A stretch of DNA of 64,000 nucleotides from Microvirga sesbaniae (lineage in GTDB: Bacteria > Pseudomonadota > Alphaproteobacteria > Rhizobiales > Beijerinckiaceae), in NCBI RefSeq assembly GCF_025460805.1, contig NZ_JAMXFJ010000009.1, forward strand, positions 124,001 to 188,000, written 5' to 3'. Position 1 is the stretch's first letter. Each line of letters opens with the position of its first letter. The notes beneath the pieces were generated by a model. That model was not told the DNA's origin, made no database searches, and saw nothing but the letters and a program-made list of their open reading frames with translations. Position numbers and translations under genes: made by a program. Of the stretch, positions 52,560 to 61,652 are shown piece after piece.

Positions 52560-53819
52560 TCAGGCCCGGCCGTGAGATACGCGCGAGCGGCGCGCCAAGG
52601 AGTCGACGATGACCGCGATGGCCAACACGGCGCCGGTGATCATGTACCGGAGCGATGAGGAGAGATCGAGGAGCGTCAGCCCACTTGCGATCGACTGGAT
52701 GACGATGATGCCGAGCAGGGCCGAATAAGCGCTGCCGCGGCCGCCGAACAGGCTGGTTCCCCCGATGACGGCGGCCGCGATGGCGTTCAGATTGACGTCG
52801 CCGGTGCCCGCCTGCTGGCTCGCGGAGGCGAGGCGCGCGGCGGAGAGAATGCCTCCGGCCGCGGCGAGACCCGAGCAGAGCATGAACGCGGTCATGTAGA
52901 TGAAGCGCACATTGATGCCCGCGCGGCGCGCGGCCTCGCGATTGCCGCCGACGGCCAGCATCTGGCGGCCCCATTTCGTGCGCGTGAGGGCATAGTTCAT
53001 GACCACGACGAGGCCCACGAAGAGGCCGAACATCCAGGGGATGCCGCGGTCGAGGTTGAGGTAATAAACGACGAGTTCGAGAACGACCGTGACCAGCACG
53101 CAGCGCAGGAGCAGGCTGGTCAGCGGCTGAGGCGACAATCCTGCTTCGCGCCTCCGGGCCGCAATGCGGTGGCCCAGCACGAACATCACGATCCCGGGGA
53201 GAGCCGCAAGGGCGTAGGACACGGGATCCGGCATCACAAGCAGCTGGCCGAAATTCACCAGGGGCGCTTCATAGGGCAGGTTGATCGAGCCGGTGGAGCC
53301 GAGCAGGTAGAGCTGCAGGCCCAGGATGGACAGAAGGCCCGCGAGGGTCACCACGAAGCTCGGCATGCCGAAGCGGTTGAACAGGACCGCATAGAGCGCG
53401 CCGATCAGAACGCCGAAGACGAGCGCCGCCAGAATGGCGATCGCGACGGGCCAGCCCTGGTTGACCCACAGCACGCCGATGAGCGCGGATGCGAAGCCGC
53501 TGACCGATCCCACCGACAGATCGATTTCGCCCACGATCAGGATGCACACGATTCCGAGCGCGATCACGCCGACCGTCGAGCAGTCGAACAGGAGATTGAC
53601 GAGATTGTTCGGCGCCAGGAACACGGGATTGAGACTTTGAAAGACCGTCCAGATGATCGCCAGGCCGACCACCACCGGAAGCGACCCGAGATCGCCGGAG
53701 CGGATCCTGTCCCAAAAGGCGCGGGCTGAGCCACCGATGCCTTCCGCGTGCTTCACGCGCTCGTCCCTGCGGTCGATAAGCGGGGCGGCCTGCGCGTTCT
53801 GCTCTGCACCCTTGGTCAT
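52560..53819 (-). CDS. Sugar ABC permease, XylH/RbsC family
   Basis: Permease of 419 residues with about ten to twelve membrane segments. Family segments: GIVCILIVGEIDLSVGSVSGF, MPSFVVTLAGLLSILGLQLY and NLNAIAAAVIGGTSLFGGRGSAYSALLG. GGAGGAA precedes the ATG, which overlaps the ATPase stop by four bases. Its size and long central insert match XylH rather than RbsC. Confidence 0.9.
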   Translation of the reverse strand: MTKGAEQNAQAAPLIDRRDERVKHAEGIGGSARAFWDRIRSGDLGSLPVVVGLAIIWTVFQSLNPVFLAPNNLVNLLFDCSTVGVIALGIVCILIVGEIDLSVGSVSGFASALIGVLWVNQGWPVAIAILAALVFGVLIGALYAVLFNRFGMPSFVVTLAGLLSILGLQLYLLGSTGSINLPYEAPLVNFGQLLVMPDPVSYALAALPGIVMFVLGHRIAARRREAGLSPQPLTSLLLRCVLVTVVLELVVYYLNLDRGIPWMFGLFVGLVVVMNYALTRTKWGRQMLAVGGNREAARRAGINVRFIYMTAFMLCSGLAAAGGILSAARLASASQQAGTGDVNLNAIAAAVIGGTSLFGGRGSAYSALLGIIVIQSIASGLTLLDLSSSLRYMITGAVLAIAVIVDSLARRSRVSHGRA

Positions 53820-54631
53820 GGGCGTTCCTCCGGTGCCGGGCCTTGCGCTTGGCGTCGGCTGGCGCGGCGCGAGACCGAGTTGTTCGCCGCGCCCGTGATG
53901 GCGCTGACGAGTTCCTGGTTCGACGCATCGGGCTCGAAGACGCCGTTGTTGCGACCGAGCCTGAGCACGGCGATGCGGTCCGCGACGGCGCGCACGTCCT
54001 CCATGTTGTGGCTGATCATGATGACCCCGAGTCCACGGTCGCGGACGCGCTCGATCAGGTCGAGCACCTCGGCCGTCTGCGCGACGCCCAGGGCGGCCGT
54101 GGGCTCGTCCAGCAGAATGAGCTTGGGCTCGAGCAGCAGCGAGCGCGCGATGGCGACGGTCTGGCGCTGGCCGCCCGAGAGAGAGGCCACGGGCTCGCGC
54201 ACGCTGGGGATGCGCGCGGACAATTCGTTGAGCAGGGTCCAAGCCTTCAGCTCCATGGACACTTCGTCGAGCCGGTAGGGGCTGAGCTCGCGGCCAAGGA
54301 AGATGTTGGCGACCACATCGAGGTTTTCGCACAGGGCGAGATCCTGAAACACGGTCGCGATCCCGAGGGCGAGCGCCGCGCTGGGATCCGGGAGTGTCAC
54401 CGGCTTGCCGCGGAAGGTGATCGATCCGGAGCTCGGCTGGTGCACTCCCGCCAGGATCTTGACGAGCGTCGACTTGCCCGCGCCGTTGTCGCCGACAAGG
54501 GCCACGACCTCACCCGCATGCACGTCCAGGTCGATGTCGGTCAAAGCCGAAACGGCACCGAAATGCTTCGAGATGCCGCGCAGGCTGAGCACTGGTTCGC
54601 GCGTGTCGCGCTGCTCCTGGGTTCTGTCCAT
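53816..54631 (-). CDS. Single-domain sugar ABC ATPase, FrcA-like
   Basis: ATPase of 271 residues containing one ABC domain, as in FrcA, unlike the two-domain RbsA/XylG. Walker A GDNGAGKS, signature LSGGQRQTVAIARSL, Walker B LILLDEPTAALG, switch MISHNMED. The start is the ATG before DRTQEQRD with GAGGAAG upstream. ATGA coupling with the permease gene. Two copies would act per transporter. Confidence 0.9.
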   Translation of the reverse strand: MDRTQEQRDTREPVLSLRGISKHFGAVSALTDIDLDVHAGEVVALVGDNGAGKSTLVKILAGVHQPSSGSITFRGKPVTLPDPSAALALGIATVFQDLALCENLDVVANIFLGRELSPYRLDEVSMELKAWTLLNELSARIPSVREPVASLSGGQRQTVAIARSLLLEPKLILLDEPTAALGVAQTAEVLDLIERVRDRGLGVIMISHNMEDVRAVADRIAVLRLGRNNGVFEPDASNQELVSAITGAANNSVSRRASRRQAQGPAPEERP

Positions 54632-54673
54632 TCTTCCTCGACTCCGCAGGCGACGTGCCGGCGCCACGCGTGA

Positions 54674-54702
54674 CGTCCGGCTGCCGGTCGGGCAGCCGGA
54701 CG
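54674..54702 (-). other. Strong stem-loop after binding-protein gene
   Basis: CGTCCGGCTGCC (54674-54685) pairs perfectly with GGCAGCCGGACG (54691-54702) around a 5-base loop. It lies in the 82-base gap between binding-protein stop and ATPase start, where it could protect the upstream message or reduce read-through. Confidence 0.7.
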
Positions 54703-54713
54703 GATTTCGCCGT

Positions 54714-55790
54714 TTACTGGATGATGCCCAGCTTCTTGCAGCCATCCGCATAGCGGCCCGAGCAGAGCTGCTCGGCTGAATTGATTTTCTTGTCGATGAT
54801 CTCCGCCTTCAGGTTCTCCGCCGTGATGACGGCAGGCACGAACAGCCTGGACGGCGTGTTGAACAGCATCGTGTCGGCTTTCGGCGCTTCGCCGCCCAGG
54901 AGTTGAAGGGCCACATTCGCGGCGGCGGCCGCTACGATCTCGCTCGGCTTGGAGATCGTGTTGTACTGATCGCCGGCGATGATCAGCTGCAAGGCCGCGA
55001 TCGTCGCGTCGTTGCCGGTGACGGGCGGAACCGGGTTCATGCCGGCAGCCTTGAACGCCGCGATGGCGCCGCCGGCCGTGCCGTCATTGGCCGCCACCAC
55101 GCCGAGGATGTTCTTGTTGAAGCGGGTGATCTGGCCGCTGGCCCATTGCTGCGCCTTCGGGGGTGCCCATTCCGGCGTGTCGAATTCCGCCAGTATCGGG
55201 TAGCCGCTGTTGTCGAGGCCCTCGTGGATGCCCTTCTTGATCAGGCCCGCGGCCGCGTCGGTCGGCGAGCCGTTGATCTGCAGGACGCCCATGCCGCCCC
55301 CGACGGTGACATTGGATTTCTTCAGGTGCTGCACCAGCGAATCCGCGATGGACTTGCCGATGGCCTGATTGTCGAACGAGACGTAGAAATCGGCCTTCGC
55401 ATCGGGGATCGGGCGATCATAGGCGATCACCTTGATGCCCTGGCCCTGCGCTTGCTTCACGAGCGAGGCGGCCGCGGCGGAATCGACCGGGTCGAGCACG
55501 ATCACCTTCGCACCCTGCGAGATCGCGGAGTTGAACTGCTGCTGCTGGCGCGACACGTTCGCATCGGCATTCTGATAGATGACCTTGCAGGTCGGGCAGA
55601 GCTTCTCCATCTCGGCCTTGAAGCCGGGGAAGTCGTGCTCTTCATAGCGGGTCGAGGCCTGATCGGGCATCAGGAAGGCCACCGTGGTGTTGGTCACCTT
55701 CGCGTTCTGGGCCATGGCAGCGCCGGTTCCGGCGAGCAGGGACAGAGTCAGCGCCGCAAGGCTGCCGAGTTTCCATGAAGACTTGATCAT
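54714..55790 (-). CDS. Pentose-type sugar-binding protein (XylF-like)
   Basis: Periplasmic type 1 sugar-binding protein of 358 residues, Sec signal with cleavage at AMA-QN. Features shared with XylF: VIVLDPVDSAAAASLVKQAQGQGIKVIAYDRPI, FYVSFDNQAIGKS, VVAANDGTAGGAIAAFKAAG and the C-terminal NTPSRLFVPAVI. Two cysteine pairs (CPTC and the C-terminal pair) may form disulfides. GGGAGAG lies before the chosen ATG. Preceded by an AraC gene on the same strand. Confidence 0.9.
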   Translation of the reverse strand: MIKSSWKLGSLAALTLSLLAGTGAAMAQNAKVTNTTVAFLMPDQASTRYEEHDFPGFKAEMEKLCPTCKVIYQNADANVSRQQQQFNSAISQGAKVIVLDPVDSAAAASLVKQAQGQGIKVIAYDRPIPDAKADFYVSFDNQAIGKSIADSLVQHLKKSNVTVGGGMGVLQINGSPTDAAAGLIKKGIHEGLDNSGYPILAEFDTPEWAPPKAQQWASGQITRFNKNILGVVAANDGTAGGAIAAFKAAGMNPVPPVTGNDATIAALQLIIAGDQYNTISKPSEIVAAAAANVALQLLGGEAPKADTMLFNTPSRLFVPAVITAENLKAEIIDKKINSAEQLCSGRYADGCKKLGIIQ

Positions 55791-55874
55791 TCGTTTCTCT
55801 CCCATTCGTCCTTGTTGTCGGGCGGGCGGACCGCCTGTCTCGTGGACAGGACCGTGCCGCTCCCCGGTGCGCCC

Positions 55875-56861
55875 TCAGCGGAGCACTTCGTCCCGCGGGC
55901 CCTCGTGCGCGGCCCGGCCGTTCACTCGTGGATCGAGGTGGTATTGTCTGGCGCCTCCCTGAGAAGACTTGGTCGTCTTGTCCTTCTTGGCCGCGTGGCC
56001 GTTGTCGAGCAGAAGGCGCCGGAACCGGGAGGGCGTCATGCCCTTCTCGGCCAAGAATTGTCTGTTGAAATTGGACACATTATTGTAGCCGACCTCGTAG
56101 CAGATGCCGGTGATCGAGGCCTGCTCGTCACTCATCAGGATCTGGCACGCGAGATTGATCCGCAGCCGCTTGACGTACTGCACCAGGGACATGCCCGTGT
56201 GCTGGCGAAAGGCGCGCGAGAAACCGCTTGTCGATTGGCCGGCAATCGCCGCGAGTTTCGCCTCGCCGAAGGGCTGTGTCAGGTTCTCGCGGATAAAGGC
56301 GAGCGCCCTGTTGATCCCGACGGACATGTACCCCGACGGGTCAGGCAGGTAGCTGGCGCTGGCCAGCATCCGCGATCCTTTCGCGCGGCTCAGCAATCCG
56401 GCGATCGACATGAACAATTCAATGCGGCGCACGCCCTGTGCGCCCATCATCTCGACCATCAGGGGGGCAATCTCATGGCTCGTCTCCCGGCTGAAGAGAA
56501 CGCCGCGCCGGGAGGATTCCAGGACCGGCGACAGCGCCGCGAGTTCAGGCAGCGCCGTCGTGGCTCCGCTGATGAAGCACTCGCTGAACTGGATGATGCG
56601 GCAGCGGAGGGGAACGACCATGTTCTTCGGAACATCGCTCACCCAATTGTGCGGAAGGTTCGGTCCGGTGAGCACCAGATTGCCGGGCTCGAATTCCCCG
56701 ATGAAGTCGCCGACGAAATAGCGCCCCTTGGTGGCAGCCACCTGATGCAGTTCGTATTCGGGATGAAAGTGCCAGCGCACCGTGCGGTAGGGATAGCCGT
56801 GCGACCAGGCGGCGAACGACTCGCCAGGCCTTATCTGAACGACTTCGAGATCCGGCTCCAT
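55875..56861 (-). CDS. AraC-family regulator with cupin domain
   Basis: Regulator of 328 residues. The N-terminal cupin reads VRWHFHPEYELHQVAATKGRYFVGDFIGEF; the C-terminal double HTH runs about INRALAFIRENLTQPFGEAKLAAIAGQSTSGFSRAFRQHTGMSLVQYVKRLRIN to YNNVSNFNRQFLAEKGMTPSRFR. I set the start at ATG 56861 because GGAGGAAA lies 7-8 bases upstream; a GTG at 56969 is in frame but without such a site. First gene of the pentose cassette; expected to activate it in response to the sugar. Confidence 0.9.
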   Translation of the reverse strand: MEPDLEVVQIRPGESFAAWSHGYPYRTVRWHFHPEYELHQVAATKGRYFVGDFIGEFEPGNLVLTGPNLPHNWVSDVPKNMVVPLRCRIIQFSECFISGATTALPELAALSPVLESSRRGVLFSRETSHEIAPLMVEMMGAQGVRRIELFMSIAGLLSRAKGSRMLASASYLPDPSGYMSVGINRALAFIRENLTQPFGEAKLAAIAGQSTSGFSRAFRQHTGMSLVQYVKRLRINLACQILMSDEQASITGICYEVGYNNVSNFNRQFLAEKGMTPSRFRRLLLDNGHAAKKDKTTKSSQGGARQYHLDPRVNGRAAHEGPRDEVLR

Positions 56862-56969
56862 GTCCGTTTCCTCCAGGGCGATGCGGATGGCCGCAGCGCC
56901 CTTCGCTCCCAGCCGGCCGACTTTGTCTCGGCTCTTGCTGGCACTCACGGTAATCTCCGGGATCGGCAC

Positions 56970-57817
56970 GTGCCAGCACGTTTTTAAGGTCTCGCCGATA
57001 CTTTTTTGACATCCGGCGACGAAGGTCTCATCGCTATGGATGCAGCATCCTTTTCCGGAATGCCGGGCGGCCCGTGTTCCTCCTGTCGTGCTGGCCTCGC
57101 CTGAGGCAGCCGGCCGGGTCCATCGTGACCCGCGTGACCGCCCAGGATGGGCCGATCTCTGCGTGTCTGTTATGATGTTTCATTGAGGCCGTCGCGCCCC
57201 GGCAGACCAAGAACGACCTCCGTCCCGGATCGGGATCATCACGGACCGCAGAGGAATCGTCGTGGCGCGTCGCCGCGACGCCGCGCATCACCTGCGCACA
57301 CCACCTTTGGGGAGCGCCCAAGGCCCCGCCTGTGTACGGCCGCAGGAACCTGATCGCCGTCGGCTCCCACCCTGAACGAGCATCGGTGAGCAGCCGCAAT
57401 CATCCATCGAGCGGGTGCAGAGGATCGCATCCTCAGCCGCGGCGACCCTGTTCGGGAGGCCCCATCGGTCAAGATGGGAAGGTCTCGTCATGGCACGGGG
57501 CCGACGAAAGCCGAACGTCCGCAGTCACAGGGCAAGCAGACCTTCCGAGACGAGGTTCTTTCGAATGAGGCTGATCCCAGATTGACCCTGGCCGGGCGTT
57601 CTCCTCTAGCCGCTGGAGACCTCTTCTTCGGAATCCGCCCATGAAACAGATTTACGGCTGTCCCGCCGGACCCGACATTGGGAAGGCTCTCCTTCTTATC
57701 CAGCCGAGTTTGGCAGGGTTGCTTGTTTTACCCTGCGGCGGGAACTAACATGTTAATCGATCCAGGTTCGCAACAGAGGAACCAGATCTGGGAAGAACGC
57801 CGTCCTAGGAGGATTAT
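56970..57817. other. Long divergent regulatory region between sugar cassettes
   Basis: About 850 bases between the AraC gene and the next binding-protein gene. It has no convincing gene. TTGACA occurs at 57006-57011 on the plus strand without a nearby gene, and an inverted repeat lies at 57713-57736. No repeat family copy was found. Confidence 0.5.
57713..57736 (+). promoter_or_regulatory. Inverted repeat upstream of sugar-binding protein gene
   Basis: GCAGGGT (57713-57719) and ACCCTGC (57730-57736) around a 10-base T-rich spacer, about 80 bases before the start codon. Possible operator for a sugar-responsive regulator, or a hairpin in the leader. Confidence 0.45.
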
Positions 57818-58948
57818 ATGGCACGCGCCGCTCGCCTGTCTGCACTCGCTTTTTCCGGCCTACTGCTCTCGTCTGTTGCGTCCCTTGCAGCTCCCAAGTC
57901 CGTCTCGGGTCCAGGGCCGGATCCGAGCTGCTTCAAGCCATGGAGTGCCCAGACCAAGTACATGCAATGGGACAAGAAGCCCGGCCCCTATCGCATCGCC
58001 GTGGTGAACGGCTTCGTTGGCAATACCTGGCGCATCCAGATGATCCAGACCGCCAAGGCTTATGCCGAGCAGCCTGGCATGAAGGACAAGATCAAGGAGC
58101 TGAAGGTCGTCTCGACCGGCACCGATGTCGCCGCGCAGCTCGGGGCCATCGAAGACTTCATCAACCAGGGCTACGATGCCATCATCACCATCGCAGTGGC
58201 GCCCGAGGGTTTCGATCGCGTGATCCGTCTGGCTGATCGCAACAATGTCGTGATCGTGCCCTTCGACAACGTGCTCGACACGGACAAGGTCATGCAGGTC
58301 AATGAAGACCAGCTCGAAATCGGACGCCTCTCGGCGCGGCATCTCCTTAAGGAGCTGGGTCAGAAACGCGACGGCAAGATCCTCGAAGTGCGGGGCTTGC
58401 CCGGCAACTCCGTGGACCGCGACCGCCATCTCGGCTTCCGCGAAGTGATGGAGAAAGAAGGCAAGTTCCAGATCGTTGAGGTGGTGGGCAACTGGGACGA
58501 TGGCACGGCCCAGAAGGCGACCGCCGATGCGCTCGCCGTACACGGCAAGTTCGAGGCCGTGTTCACACAGGGCGGCTCCACGGGATCCGTGCGCGCCATG
58601 ATGGACGCAAAGCATCCCTTCGTGCCGATGGCGGGCGAGGGCGAGAACGGCTACCGCAAGCTCATCGCACAGCATGCGGGCGAAGGACTGAAAGGGTTCT
58701 CCTACAGCCAGTCGCCGGGTCTCGTCGCCATTTCCATGAAGGCCGCGATCTCGGCGCTCGAAGGCAACCCGATGCCTCAGCTCATCTCGGTGCCGATCCC
58801 GGCCGTCGACTACACGACCCTCAAGGACAACGTGAACTACTGGTCGAACCTCTCCGATAACTTCTTCGCAGCCAACGAATTTCCGGCCTGCGGCGTCAAC
58901 GTGACGGCACCGGAGATCATGGCGAAGGACGCCAAGAACACGCAGTAA
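57818..58948 (+). CDS. Sugar ABC substrate-binding protein (RbsB-like family)
   Basis: Periplasmic type 1 binding protein of 376 residues with a Sec signal cleaved near SLA-AP (residue 24). YRIAVVNGFVGNTWRIQMIQTAKAYAEQ begins the sugar-binding fold; GYDAIITIAVAPEGFDRVIRLADRNNVVIVPFDNV and LEVRGLPGNSVDRDRHLGFREVM follow. AGGAGG precedes the ATG. It specifies the double-ATPase transporter downstream. Ligand unknown. Confidence 0.9.
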   Translation: MARAARLSALAFSGLLLSSVASLAAPKSVSGPGPDPSCFKPWSAQTKYMQWDKKPGPYRIAVVNGFVGNTWRIQMIQTAKAYAEQPGMKDKIKELKVVSTGTDVAAQLGAIEDFINQGYDAIITIAVAPEGFDRVIRLADRNNVVIVPFDNVLDTDKVMQVNEDQLEIGRLSARHLLKELGQKRDGKILEVRGLPGNSVDRDRHLGFREVMEKEGKFQIVEVVGNWDDGTAQKATADALAVHGKFEAVFTQGGSTGSVRAMMDAKHPFVPMAGEGENGYRKLIAQHAGEGLKGFSYSQSPGLVAISMKAAISALEGNPMPQLISVPIPAVDYTTLKDNVNYWSNLSDNFFAANEFPACGVNVTAPEIMAKDAKNTQ

Positions 58949-58980
58949 GAGGCACGCGGTTGAGGCACATCGGATCTGGT

Positions 58981-58996
58981 CCGGACAAAAGTCCGG
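58981..58996 (+). other. Stem-loop after sugar-binding protein gene
   Basis: CCGGAC-AAAA-GTCCGG, a perfect 6-base-pair stem with a tetraloop, 32 bases after the binding-protein stop and before the ATPase gene. Confidence 0.5.
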
Positions 58997-59029
58997 GCTG
59001 GACCCTCCTCTGATTGTTGAAAAGGCCCC

Positions 59030-60559
59030 ATGCCCGCACCAGCGTCATTCTTCGCCCTCGAGAACATCTCCAAACGCTATGGCGGCGTCCATGCCCTGCG
59101 GGATGTGGATTTCGCCTGCAACCGCGGGTCGATTCATGCCGTCCTGGGAGAGAACGGCGCCGGCAAATCGACCCTTATGAAGATCATGACGGGCGTGGTG
59201 CAGCCGGATGAGGGCCGCATGACGCTCGAAGGCGCACCCGTCACGTTTCCGAATCCGGCGGCTGCGAACCGGGCCGGGATCGTCTGCATCTTTCAGGAGC
59301 TCTCACTCATGCCGGAGCTCACGGTGGCAGACAACATCACCCTGTCGCGCCCGCCACGCCGCTTCGGGTTCATCGACGGCCGCGCGCAGCGTCTGCGTTC
59401 GGAGGAGCTGCTCGCCCGCATCGGCTGCGAGGACATCAACCCCTTGAGCCGCGTCTCTGACCTCCCGCTTTCACGGCGACAGATGGTCGAGATCGCGAAG
59501 GCGCTTGGCCGCGATCCGAAGCTTCTCATTCTCGACGAGGCCACTTCGGCCCTGACGTCCGCCGACGTGGACCGGGTCTATCGCATGCTGTTCGAGCTGA
59601 AGGCGCGCGACCTGAGCATTCTCTACATTTCTCATCGCATGCACGAGATCGAGGCGCTGGCGGATCGCTGCTCCGTGTTCCGCAACGGGCGGCATATCGA
59701 AACCTTCGCCAAAGGCTCGCGAAGCAATGACGAGATCGTGGGCCTGATGATTGGCCGCGAGATCGAGGGACAGTTTCCGCCAAAGCTCAGGCGGACACGT
59801 CCGGCGCCTCTCATCACGATCCGGGATCTTTCCTGGGAGGACCGTCTCAACGGCGTCGGGCTCGAGGCGGGGCGAGGTGAGATCGTGGGATTGGGCGGTC
59901 TCGACGGGCAGGGTCAGAAGGAGTTGCTGCTCGCACTGTTCGGCGTGCTGCGGGGTGTTCGCGGGACGGTGACGCTTGAGGGCGAGCCAACGGCTGCGAC
60001 ATCGCCCAAGGCCGCAAAGAGCGGACAGGCCCGGATGGCTCTCGTGCCCGAGGATCGCAAGAGCGAGGGACTCATCCTCTCCATGTCGATCGCCGACAAC
60101 ATCTCCATGGCCTCGCTCGACCGTCTCTCGCATGGCATGTTCATCGATGCGGGCCGCACCAGGAGGGCCGTGGAGCGGGCCATCGAGCAGTTGCGGATCA
60201 AGACAGGCAATTCCGGTGATCCGGTTTCGACCCTGTCCGGCGGCAATCAGCAGAAGGTCGTCATCGCCAAGTGGCTCGCGACCAATCCCGATATCATCCT
60301 TCTCAACGACCCGACGCGAGGCATCGACGTGGGGACGAAGCAGGAGATCTACCGGCTCATGCGCGAGCTTGCGGAGCAAGGGGCCTGCATCCTGTTCTAC
60401 TCGACGGATTACGAGGAACTGATCGGCTGCTGCGACCGCGTCGCGGTCATGTATGACGGCCGTGTCGTCCGCGAGCTCGAAGGCGAGGCCATCACGGAGC
60501 GCAACCTCATCGCGAGCGCACTCAACATCGTCGAGCAGCGGGAGCCGGCTCATGTCTGA
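59030..60559 (+). CDS. Double-domain sugar ABC ATPase (RbsA/MglA type)
   Basis: ATPase of 509 residues with two ABC domains. First domain: Walker A GENGAGKST at about residues 40-48 and Walker B LLILDEATSAL; its signature is degenerate (LPLSRRQMVEIAKAL). Second domain: altered Walker A GLGGLDGQGQKELL, signature LSGGNQQKVVIAKWL, Walker B ILLNDPTRGIDVG. This asymmetry is normal for the family. The end overlaps the first permease gene by 8 bases. Confidence 0.94.
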   Translation: MPAPASFFALENISKRYGGVHALRDVDFACNRGSIHAVLGENGAGKSTLMKIMTGVVQPDEGRMTLEGAPVTFPNPAAANRAGIVCIFQELSLMPELTVADNITLSRPPRRFGFIDGRAQRLRSEELLARIGCEDINPLSRVSDLPLSRRQMVEIAKALGRDPKLLILDEATSALTSADVDRVYRMLFELKARDLSILYISHRMHEIEALADRCSVFRNGRHIETFAKGSRSNDEIVGLMIGREIEGQFPPKLRRTRPAPLITIRDLSWEDRLNGVGLEAGRGEIVGLGGLDGQGQKELLLALFGVLRGVRGTVTLEGEPTAATSPKAAKSGQARMALVPEDRKSEGLILSMSIADNISMASLDRLSHGMFIDAGRTRRAVERAIEQLRIKTGNSGDPVSTLSGGNQQKVVIAKWLATNPDIILLNDPTRGIDVGTKQEIYRLMRELAEQGACILFYSTDYEELIGCCDRVAVMYDGRVVRELEGEAITERNLIASALNIVEQREPAHV

Positions 60560-61652
60560 TACGGTGCTCACTCCGACTGCCGCGGAGCCGCAACTGAAGA
60601 CCCGCCGATGGGGTGAGGGCTTGGGCCTGCGGTGGCGGCAGCACGCCGGCATCCTCGGCGCGCTCGCGCTCTTCCTCGGGCTCTACCTCTTCTATCAGCT
60701 GAATCATCCCCGCGGATTCACGGGACAGATCCTGATCCAGAACGCCAACGAGGTCTTTGCCTTGGCGCTCGTGTCGATGGCGCAGACGGTGCCCGTGCTC
60801 ATGGCTGGGCTCGATCTTTCGGTCGGCGCCGTGATGACACTCGTGGGCTGCGTCGCAAGCCACCTCGTCGACGGGAGCCCGGCCGAGATCGCGCTCGGCA
60901 TCGTCGTCTGCATCGCATCCGGCGCCGCATGCGGCTTCGTCAACGGATGCGTCGTGGTCTACGGGCGCATCCAGCCCATCATCGCGACACTTGCCACGAG
61001 TGCGATCTACATGGGGCTCGCCCTCATCCTGCGGCCGACACCCGGCGGCAAGGTGCAGGAGGACCTGTCCTGGGCTGTCACCAGCGACTTGCGCGAATTC
61101 GCGGCAACCTTCGGTCTCTTCGACGATGGCGAGGCGGCGTGGCTGCAGCCCTTCGCGTGGATCCCGGTTCCGCTCGTCCTGCTCGCGCTGATCATCATCC
61201 TGATCTGGGTGCCGTTCACCCGTACCGTTACGGGCCGCACGGTCTATGCGATCGGGTCGTCCGAGAGCGCGGCCTACATGTCGGGGCTGCCGATCAACCG
61301 GGCGAAACTCGCGGCCTTCACGTTGGCTGGCCTTTTCGCCGGTCTCGGCGGCCTGTTCCTGGCGCTCCAGACCTCGTCCGGCAATGCCGACATTCCCCAG
61401 GCGGGCGCCTATACGCTGAATTCCATCGCGGCCGTGGTCATCGGCGGCACCTCGCTCCTCGGCGGCACCGGCAGCGCCATCGGATCCATGATCGGCGCTA
61501 TGGTGCTGCGCACGATCTCCTTCAACTTTCGCATCTTCGACGTGGCGCCCCTGCTGCAGCCCCTGTTTGAAGGGATCGTGCTTCTCGCCGCCGTGAGCCT
61601 CGGCGGACTGAAGCTGCTGCGTCTCAAGAACAAGCTCGAGGTGTTCCGGTGA
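60552..61652 (+). CDS. Sugar ABC permease (first)
   Basis: RbsC-family permease of 366 residues, about eight to ten membrane segments. Family motif VPVLMAGLDLSVGAVMTLVG and GAYTLNSIAAVVIGGTSLLGGTGSAIGSMIGA. The start is the ATG inside the ATPase end that gives SDTVLTPTAAEPQ. Works with the second permease. Confidence 0.92.
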   Translation: MSDTVLTPTAAEPQLKTRRWGEGLGLRWRQHAGILGALALFLGLYLFYQLNHPRGFTGQILIQNANEVFALALVSMAQTVPVLMAGLDLSVGAVMTLVGCVASHLVDGSPAEIALGIVVCIASGAACGFVNGCVVVYGRIQPIIATLATSAIYMGLALILRPTPGGKVQEDLSWAVTSDLREFAATFGLFDDGEAAWLQPFAWIPVPLVLLALIIILIWVPFTRTVTGRTVYAIGSSESAAYMSGLPINRAKLAAFTLAGLFAGLGGLFLALQTSSGNADIPQAGAYTLNSIAAVVIGGTSLLGGTGSAIGSMIGAMVLRTISFNFRIFDVAPLLQPLFEGIVLLAAVSLGGLKLLRLKNKLEVFR

